DNA from: Rhodopseudomonas palustris HaA2
GTDB taxonomy: Bacteria > Pseudomonadota > Alphaproteobacteria > Rhizobiales > Xanthobacteraceae
DNA: 64,000 nucleotides
Assembly (NCBI RefSeq): GCF_000013365.1
Contig: NC_007778.1
Location: forward strand, 3,968,001 to 4,032,000
Reading direction: 5' to 3'
Below, one piece after another: positions 58,331-64,000 of the stretch. The notes below the pieces were generated by a model, which worked only from the letters and a program-made list of their open reading frames with translations, was not told the origin of the DNA and ran no database searches. Within the stretch, counting starts at the first letter, position 1; each line of letters starts with the position of its first letter. A program made the position numbers and the translations under genes.

Positions 58331-58545
58331 CTAGAGCAGCTCTGGTTTTGATGGAATCACCGCCGTCATCCTGAGGTGCCCGCTGGGCCGCGCCATGCGC
58401 GGCCCAGCGGGCCTCGAAGGATGAGCCGCAAGCGCCTTGGCCGCATCCTTCGAGGCTCGCTGCGCTCGCACCTCAGGATGACGACTCTGCACGCGAGAAT
58501 ACCGCGTTGCTTCAATCATTCGATGAAGTGCTCGAGAGTCGCAGC
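58331..58545 (+). repeat. Composite repeat, family B, copy 7
   Basis: The unit CTAGAGCAGCTCTGGTTTTG ATGGAATCA, palindrome, and tail ACTCTGCACGCGAGAATACC ... GCTTCAATCATTCGATGAAG. Positions 58342-58485 are identical over 144 bp to the reverse complement of 35412-35555. Confidence 0.8.
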
Positions 58546-59141
58546 TACCCCACCACGAACTCGGCGCCCTCGGCGAGCCAGCTGCGCAGCTTCGGACGGG
58601 CCGTCCCGGACGGCGGCGCCAGGCCGTAGTGCCTCGCCAGGCGGTCGAGCGCGAGTTGCAGCACCACCTTGGCGGAGCGCGCCGGCCAGCCGCGTTCGCG
58701 CTCGACGTCCTCCAACCCGCGCAGAAAGCAGCAGACGTCGAGCAGGATGCCGGAAAACTCCGGCCCGCAGGCCTCGACCGCATGCTGCACACGCTGGCGC
58801 GATGCCACCACCAGATCGGTCATCTCGCCGGCCCCGCCGCCGCGCCCGGTCGGCGCCCCCCAGTGCGAGGTCACCCGCGGCGTCAGGTTGCCCCGGGTGA
58901 AGTCGGCGCGCAGCCGCTCGCCGGCGGCGAACTGATGATGGCTGATCAGGCTGCGGCCGTCGCGGCCCTTGCGCCGCGCCAGCCACGCCAGCGGGCTTTC
59001 GCCGTCGTCGATGGTGACGCGGGCGACGCCGTCGGCGGTCATGATCTGACGCTCCGCCAACGACAGATGCTGGGCGCGAAACGCGTCGATCTCGGCCTTC
59101 GCGGCCTCGCGGGTGCTGGCCTGGCGACCGCGGCGCTTCAT
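58545..59141 (-). CDS. DUF6456 family protein
   Basis: A 198-residue protein with the DUF6456 signature: ESPLAWLARRKGRDGRSLIS (about residues 48-67), HHQFAAGERLRADFTRGNLT, then VQHAVEACGPEFSGILLDVC and GWPARSAKVVLQLALDRLAR. Function unknown. The ATG at 59141 (MKRRGRQAST) was chosen over the long upstream extension. Its 3' end abuts the tail of repeat family B copy 7, and the stop may be supplied by repeat sequence. Confidence 0.85.
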   Translation of the reverse strand: MKRRGRQASTREAAKAEIDAFRAQHLSLAERQIMTADGVARVTIDDGESPLAWLARRKGRDGRSLISHHQFAAGERLRADFTRGNLTPRVTSHWGAPTGRGGGAGEMTDLVVASRQRVQHAVEACGPEFSGILLDVCCFLRGLEDVERERGWPARSAKVVLQLALDRLARHYGLAPPSGTARPKLRSWLAEGAEFVVG

Positions 59142-59265
59142 CGTGCCGCTCCCGCGCGTCGCGACCCCGCCGGGGCGGTCGCGTACAGACCAGAGATGAA
59201 GGCGGAGCTGCGCCGAGGAATTGCAATCACCATGGTGCCGGCCTTTCTGAGAACATCCACAAAAG

Positions 59266-59275
59266 GAATATATTC
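59266..59275. promoter_or_regulatory. Palindrome GAATATATTC upstream of the DUF6456 gene
   Basis: A perfect 10-bp palindrome in an AT-rich spot about 125 nt before the gene start; possibly a regulator site or part of a promoter. Confidence 0.3.
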
Positions 59276-59349
59276 TCACATGGCCGGAGTCGCAATCCCC
59301 TTGGGGGGAATTATCGGACTTTTTTCCTCATTGGGCAAGCCCATGCTTC

Positions 59350-59496
59350 TTGACCCTCCCCTGGAGGGGGAGGGTCGACGAACATCGCGCAGCGATGTTT
59401 GGCGGGGTGGGGTGAGAAGCGGGCACGGCGGATGAACTCTTCGCCACCCCACCCCGCTCGCTGAGCGAGCGACCCTCCCCCTCCAGGGGAGGGTGG
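59350..59496. repeat. Dispersed palindromic repeat, family A, copy 7
   Basis: ACCCTCCCCTGGAGGGGGAGGGT with a GGTGGGGTG / CACCCCACC core and the mirror half CGACCCTCCCCCTCCAGGGGAGGGT. A single full unit between mucR and the DUF6456 gene. Confidence 0.72.
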
Positions 59497-59515
59497 GGCA
59501 GAGCCCCTCACCCGC

Positions 59516-59935
59516 CTACTTGCTGCGCCGGCGGCGCTGCTGGCCGAGGCCCATCTTCTTGGCGAGTTGCGAGCGCTCGACCGCGTAATTCGGCGCGACC
59601 ATCGGGTAGTCCGACGGCAGGCCCCATTTCTCGCGATATTGCTCGGGGGTCATCTTGTACTGGGTGCGCAGATGCCGCTTCAGCGATTTGAAGCGTTTGC
59701 CGTCCTCGAGGCAGATCAGATATTCCGGCGTCATCGACTTCTTCAGCGGAACCGCCGGCTTGGCCGGCTCCAGCGCCGGCGCTTCGGCGCGGCCGCTCGA
59801 CAGCCGCTGCAGGGCGGCGTGCACCTGCCCGAGCAGGCTCGGGACCTCGCCCGCCGGCGTCGGATTGTTGCTGACATAGGCCGACACGATGGTCGCGGTC
59901 AGTTCGATCAGGCTCTTGCCCGCGGCGTCGCTCAT
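59516..59935 (-). CDS. MucR/Ros family transcriptional regulator
   Basis: A 139-residue zinc-finger regulator. The N-terminus (LIELTATIVSAYVSNNPTPA) is the oligomerisation region. The finger shows YLICLEDGKRFKSLKRHLRT and QYKMTPEQYREKWGLPSDYP (about residues 72-112), the most conserved segment of MucR. MucR controls envelope, motility and cell-cycle genes in rhizobia. The ATG at 59935 was chosen over a TTG at 59950. Confidence 0.93.
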   Translation of the reverse strand: MSDAAGKSLIELTATIVSAYVSNNPTPAGEVPSLLGQVHAALQRLSSGRAEAPALEPAKPAVPLKKSMTPEYLICLEDGKRFKSLKRHLRTQYKMTPEQYREKWGLPSDYPMVAPNYAVERSQLAKKMGLGQQRRRRSK

Positions 59936-60106
59936 GGAAGGATCGTCCAATCGGCTGAAGGCCGGCGGCGGAGGTTCCGCGCGCCACGCCCGTCGAATCT
60001 CGGTTGCTCGGCGATGTTCGGCAGGCCGCGTGCAAAACGCAACAATGACTTGCCAATACAGAACTCTATTTCGCGCCGTTCAGTCGCGGCAAGGTAGACC
60101 AAAAGC

Positions 60107-61048
60107 TCAAGCGCGCTGATCGAGATGCTCGCGCAACTCGTCGATCGAGGCGAATCGCATCATGCCTTCGGGCATCTGCGCCTCGATCGAGCCGTCGGAA
60201 TACAGCGAATAGGCCATGCCGTCGACGACGCCCGACTTCAGCACCGTCACCTCGGTCATCTCCTCGCTGCGCGGCGGCGGCGAGCGCTCCAGCAGGGCCG
60301 GGCGCTCTGGTGCCGCGGCGGACGGCTCGCGTCCGTCCTCGCCGCCGGGCGCAGGCCGGTTGCGGCGCGGACCGACGTCACCGCGCGGCCGTTCGGATTC
60401 CGGCCAGGCCTCCTCGAAAGTGCGCGGCGGGAACGCTGGATCGGCGGCAGGCGCGCGGGCGGCACCGTCGCCCTCCTCCGCGGCGGCAGATTCGGCAGCC
60501 GATTTGGCGGTCGATTTGGCAGCGTCGCGTTCGCGTTCCTTGCGCGAACTGGAGAACAGCAGATTGCGCTTTTTCGGCGCCGGCTCGTCCTCGGGAGCCG
60601 CAGGCGCTGGCGGCGGCGCGGTCGGTTCGCGTAGCCGCGACCGCAGGCGGTCGCGGGTGGCGGCTTCGTCCTGCCACGGCATCGACCCGGGAGCCGGACC
60701 CGCATCCGGCGGCCCGGCGGATGGCGCCGGCTCGGGCCGGTCGCCGGGAAACAGCGGGCCATCCTGGGTGTCGGGCGCGGCCGGTGGCGGCGGGAACACC
60801 GGCCGTGGCTTCGGCGGCGCCCGCTCGACCGGAACCCGATCCACGACGTCCTCGGTGAGCGCGCCCATCGCGCGGAGTTCGCGAACGACCACATGCAGGC
60901 CGAGCAGAATCGCGCCGGTGCAGCCACCGACGACGCCCGACATGATCAGGGTATTGCCGAAGCTGAATTCCTTCACCGGAACGCCGAATCCGATCGAGAT
61001 CAGCCCGGCCAACAGGAAGCCAATTCCGGCCACCAGTAGAAAAATCAT
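60107..61048 (-). CDS. Membrane protein with Pro-rich cytoplasmic domain, unknown function
   Basis: A 313-residue protein with two N-terminal membrane helices (MIFLLVAGIGFLLAGLISIG and NTLIMSGVVGGCTGAILLGL), then a long Pro/Ala/Arg/Glu-rich disordered region (about residues 80-255), and a compact C-terminal domain (VLKSGVVDGMAYSLYSDGSI with EAQMPEGMMRFASIDELREH). The last part looks folded and conserved. No family named. Confidence 0.75.
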   Translation of the reverse strand: MIFLLVAGIGFLLAGLISIGFGVPVKEFSFGNTLIMSGVVGGCTGAILLGLHVVVRELRAMGALTEDVVDRVPVERAPPKPRPVFPPPPAAPDTQDGPLFPGDRPEPAPSAGPPDAGPAPGSMPWQDEAATRDRLRSRLREPTAPPPAPAAPEDEPAPKKRNLLFSSSRKERERDAAKSTAKSAAESAAAEEGDGAARAPAADPAFPPRTFEEAWPESERPRGDVGPRRNRPAPGGEDGREPSAAAPERPALLERSPPPRSEEMTEVTVLKSGVVDGMAYSLYSDGSIEAQMPEGMMRFASIDELREHLDQRA

Positions 61049-61349
61049 CCCAAACTCCCGTCCGCCGCTGCTCGCGCGGCGGCCGCCTGCGGCACGATAA
61101 CGTCATATGATCCGCAACGGCAATCGCCGTTCCGCTTTGCAAACAACTTGTTGGGCGTGGATTCGGGGCCATTTCGCCGATTGCGAGCACGCCGATCGCG
61201 GCCCGCGCCCTGCCCCGCCCGGTCCGCGAGCGCCGCCAGATCATGACTGCTGCGCGTGCTGCGACTTGCTGCGACGCATTCGCACGACTAACCTCAGCCC
61301 CAATCATCGCGCCATCGAGCAACAGCAACGCGCAATCAGAGGGAACGCC
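61049..61349. other. Gene-free stretch before the aldolase gene
   Basis: No supported gene. It is the divergent promoter region of the 60107-61048 gene and the aldolase gene. Nothing else is recognised. Confidence 0.4.
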
Positions 61350-62129
61350 ATGTCGCCAGCGGAAGCACGCCTGAGAGAAGTCCCGTCGGATATGACCGAG
61401 GCCGAATGGGAGCAGCGGGTCAATCTCGCCGCCTGCTATCGCCTCGTCGCCTATTACGGCTGGGACGATCTGGTCGACACCCACATTTCGGCGCGGGTGC
61501 CCGGGCCGGAGCATCACTTCCTGATCAATCCCTACGGCCTGATGTTCGACGAGATCACGGCGTCGAGCCTGGTCAAGGTCGACCTCGACGGCAACCAGCT
61601 CACCCAGAGCCAGTACAAGATCAACCCGGCCGGCTTCACCATCCATTCGGCGGTCCACGAAGTCCGCGAGGACGCCGGCTGCGTGATGCATCTGCATACG
61701 CCGGACGGCACCGCGGTGGCGAGCTGTCAGGAGGGCCTGCTGCCGCTGAACCAGACCGCGCATTTCGTCACCGGCGACCTCGCCTATCACGACTACGAAG
61801 GCGTCGCGCTGGATCACGACGAGCGCCCGCGGCTGCAGCGCGACCTCGGCAAGAAGAACCACATGCTGCTGCGCAATCACGGCACACTGACGGTGGGCCG
61901 TTCGGTCGCCTCCGCCTTCGAGCGGATGTACCACCTCGAGCGCGCCTGCACGATGCAGGTCCGCACAAGGATGCTGGGCCCGACCGCCTATCCGGTCGAG
62001 AACGTGGTGATCGACAAGAACCACAATCTGATCGCCAACCAGGACGCGATGGAGCTGCGCTCCACCAAGCTGGTCTGGCCGCCGCTGCTGCGCAAGCTCG
62101 ACCGCATCGACCCGAGCTATCGCAACTGA
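61350..62129 (+). CDS. Class II aldolase/adducin family protein
   Basis: A 259-residue protein with the class II aldolase fold: LVAYYGWDDLVDTHISARVP (about residues 32-51), the zinc-binding GCVMHLHTPDGTAVAS (about 110-125), and MLLRNHGTLTVGRSVASAFE (about 171-190). Relatives cleave or isomerise sugar phosphates; some are adducin-like with unknown substrates. The ATG at 61350 was chosen because GAGGG stands 8 nt before it. Confidence 0.92.
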   Translation: MSPAEARLREVPSDMTEAEWEQRVNLAACYRLVAYYGWDDLVDTHISARVPGPEHHFLINPYGLMFDEITASSLVKVDLDGNQLTQSQYKINPAGFTIHSAVHEVREDAGCVMHLHTPDGTAVASCQEGLLPLNQTAHFVTGDLAYHDYEGVALDHDERPRLQRDLGKKNHMLLRNHGTLTVGRSVASAFERMYHLERACTMQVRTRMLGPTAYPVENVVIDKNHNLIANQDAMELRSTKLVWPPLLRKLDRIDPSYRN

Positions 62130-62203
62130 GAACGCGCGGAGCGGTTGAAAACCCGCCGCGGCCGATGTAGACTTAAGTCACACCCCTCTACGCGATCGAC
62201 GAC

Positions 62204-62233
62204 AAACGCCGCCCAATTCCGGGCGGCGTTTTT
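62204..62233 (+). terminator. Intrinsic terminator after the aldolase gene
   Basis: AACGCCGCCC-AATTCC-GGGCGGCGTT with an A-run before and T-run after gives a textbook rho-independent terminator usable in both directions. Confidence 0.85.
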
Positions 62234-62356
62234 GCGTCGGGACAAATTCGACGCGTATCACCGGTATTCGCGCCGAGCGCGCGCGCTTCCCAACTAACAA
62301 TTAACACGTGCGATTCATTGTGCGGACGAATTCGATGCACCCCGATGCGAGGTCCC

Positions 62357-63760
62357 ATGTCGATTCTATCGGTTGCACGCAAGGCGTTGCGCGACGGCAG
62401 CGACGAAACCTCGACCGGCGCGGCGACACCGGCCGCTGACCTGGTAAACATACGAGCCCGCGACGACGCGATCGCCGCCTGTCTGCGCCGGATCGCCGAA
62501 GGCGATTACGAGGTCGTGCTGCCGGCGGGCGACGATCCGCTGTCGCAGGCGGTCGGCGCGCTGTTGCAGCGGCTGTCGGGCAACGCCTCCCGCAATCTCG
62601 ACCGCATGGTCGACCTCAGCATCCAGGGCAGCGAGACGGCGATGTCGTCCGCTTATTTGCTGTCGTCGACCCGCGAGATCGACCAGCGCACCCAGGCGCT
62701 GGCGAGCGCGAGCGAGGAGATGGTGGCGTCGATCGGCCAGATCCGCGCCACCGCCCAGGCCGCTGCGACCGAAGCGACCGAGATGCAGATCAGCGCTGAT
62801 CGCGGCATGACGACGGCGAACTCGGCCTCCGCCGCGATGGGGCGGGTCAGCACCACCGCCGAGCTGGCCTCGGCGAAGATCACCGCGCTCAGCGAAGCCT
62901 CCGAAGCGATCGGCAGCATCGTCGGGTCGATCGACGCCATCGCCCGGCAGACCAACCTGCTGGCGCTCAACGCCACCATCGAGGCGGCGCGCGCCGGCGA
63001 GGCCGGCCGCGGCTTCGCCGTGGTCGCCACCGAGGTCAAGAGCCTGTCGCAGCAGACCTCGAACGCGACCGTCGACATCCGCAGCCGGATCGACCGGCTG
63101 CGCGAGGACATCGCCACGATCGTCGCCGCGATGGCGGACTGCACCGGCGCCGCGGTCGAAAGCCGCGAGGTGGTCAACACGCTGGGCGAAGCGATGGCCG
63201 GCGTGTCCCGGCGCGTCACCGGCGTCACCGACGGCATGTCGGAGATCGCCACCATCCTCAATCAGCAATCCGAAGCCTCGCGCGAGATCGCGACCGGCAT
63301 TTCGGCGATCGCCGAGATGACCAAGAACAGCGTCGGCCAGGTCGGCGACATCTCCGACCAGCTCGATCACGTGCAGTCGCTGGTCGATAGCGAATTGTCG
63401 GAACTGTCGCGCATGACGTTCGACGGTCTGATCGAGCGCCTCGCCAAGGCCGATCACATCACCTGGAAGAAGAAGCTCTGCGACATGGCGGTGGGCCGCG
63501 CCAAGCTCAACGCCGACGAACTCACCGACCACCATTCCTGCCGGCTCGGCAAATGGTACTACGGCGACGGCTCGCTGCAGTCGCGCAACGCCCCGGCCTT
63601 CCGGGCGCTGGAGAAACCGCACGCGCTGGTGCACGATCACGGCAAGAAGGCCGCGCGGCTGTTCCAGTCGGGCGACCTCGCCGGCGCGATCGCCGAGATC
63701 GAATGCGTCGGCGACGCATCCAAGGACGTGCTGCGGCTGCTCGACGACCTGGTCAAGTAA
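62357..63760 (+). CDS. Soluble methyl-accepting chemotaxis protein with C-terminal CZB domain
   Basis: A 467-residue protein with no membrane helix. The receptor signalling domain (about residues 80-330) has the hairpin [20 protein letters not shown]. The C-terminal CZB zinc-binding domain (about 355-460) has [31 protein letters not shown] and [20 protein letters not shown], with the conserved Cys and His ligands. CZB receptors report zinc or oxidant levels to the chemotaxis kinase. The ATG at 62357 was chosen over an earlier in-frame start. Confidence 0.92.
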   Translation: MSILSVARKALRDGSDETSTGAATPAADLVNIRARDDAIAACLRRIAEGDYEVVLPAGDDPLSQAVGALLQRLSGNASRNLDRMVDLSIQGSETAMSSAYLLSSTREIDQRTQALASASEEMVASIGQIRATAQAAATEATEMQISADRGMTTANSASAAMGRVSTTAELASAKITALSEASEAIGSIVGSIDAIARQTNLLALNATIEAARAGEAGRGFAVVATEVKSLSQQTSNATVDIRSRIDRLREDIATIVAAMADCTGAAVESREVVNTLGEAMAGVSRRVTGVTDGMSEIATILNQQSEASREIATGISAIAEMTKNSVGQVGDISDQLDHVQSLVDSELSELSRMTFDGLIERLAKADHITWKKKLCDMAVGRAKLNADELTDHHSCRLGKWYYGDGSLQSRNAPAFRALEKPHALVHDHGKKAARLFQSGDLAGAIAEIECVGDASKDVLRLLDDLVK

Positions 63761-63775
63761 CAGCACTCGAGCAGT

Positions 63776-64000
63776 ACTGCGGCTGGAGCAACTTTGCTTT
63801 CGATGGAGTCAGACCCGGCTGCCGCCGTCATCCTGAGGTGCCCGCTGGGCCGCGCTGTGCGCGGCGCGGCGGGCCTCGAAGGATGGGCCGCAGGCAGCTT
63901 TGCCGCATCCTTCGAGGCGCGCTACGCGCGCACCTCAGGATGACGACTCTGAAGAGAAGGCCGCATGCTTCAATCAATTGATGAAACGCTCTATCGGCGC
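63776..64000 (+). repeat. Composite repeat, family B, copy 8 (cut by the window end)
   Basis: The unit CTTTCGATGGAGTCAGACCC, palindrome CGTCATCCTGAGGTGCCCGC to CACCTCAGGATGACGACTCT, and the tail GCTTCAATCAATTGATGAAA. Same plan as copies 3, 4 and 7. Confidence 0.7.

Overview
The window is GC-rich chromosomal DNA of an alphaproteobacterium. The gene content (MucR, SufE, DUF2336, DUF1491, DUF6456, TAXI-type binding protein, CtrA-type boxes, several Bradyrhizobiaceae-style palindromic repeats) best fits Rhodopseudomonas or a close relative. This is recognition by eye; no search was run.

1-27.6 kb, minus strand: a gene-transfer-agent (GTA) or HK97-type phage structural cluster. Read right to left it runs terS1 (26689-27576), terL1, portal, a deaminase-like toxin with its immunity gene, two small ORFs, prohead protease, a second toxin/immunity pair, major capsid protein (17787-19040), then after a 10.9 kb insertion head-tail connector, adaptor, tail terminator, major tail protein, two tail chaperones, tape measure, DUF2460, DUF2163, NlpC/P60 peptidase and the start of the large GTA host-interaction protein (1-989, cut by the window edge). 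Both toxins share one N-terminal leader, so they look like cargo or accessory effectors of the particle.

The 6.9-17.8 kb insertion between capsid and connector holds a secreted trypsin-like protease, two small secreted proteins, a second terS/terL pair with a terS-like remnant, and a visibly AT-richer plus-strand island (about 11.2-17.5 kb). The island encodes a QueC-like 7-deazaguanine enzyme, a DUF6884 plus GIY-YIG-like fusion, a SIR2 plus P-loop nucleotide-kinase-like fusion and a nucleoside 2-deoxyribosyltransferase-like protein, with overlapping or nearly touching genes. It is the best candidate for an undescribed nucleobase/nucleotide-centred defence system. In this strain the SIR2 gene is broken twice: one in-frame TAA at 13814, and a 2091-bp IS1595-like element (14506-16596; 25-bp perfect terminal repeats, 8-bp target duplication) that itself carries a HEPN-like passenger gene. 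Removing the element and one target copy restores the reading frame exactly.

27.7-64 kb: ordinary chromosome. It contains two soluble chemoreceptors (PAS-type and CZB-type), a Flp pilin, a TAXI-like membrane protein, a DHA2 efflux pump with a palindromic operator, a choloylglycine-hydrolase-family enzyme, a BrnT/BrnA toxin-antitoxin pair, a caspase-like protein, a TonB-dependent siderophore receptor, a TauE-type exporter, a vanadium haloperoxidase-like enzyme, a class A penicillin-binding protein, a DUF1214/DUF1254 pair, a polysaccharide deacetylase, a DUF2336 protein, a PAS histidine kinase, SufE, a MucR regulator and a class II aldolase. Perfect CtrA-type boxes precede the 50731 and 52517 genes.

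Several families of dispersed palindromic repeats fill gene junctions. Two copies of one family are identical over 144 bp in opposite orientation, 23 kb apart. No rRNA, tRNA or CRISPR array was seen.
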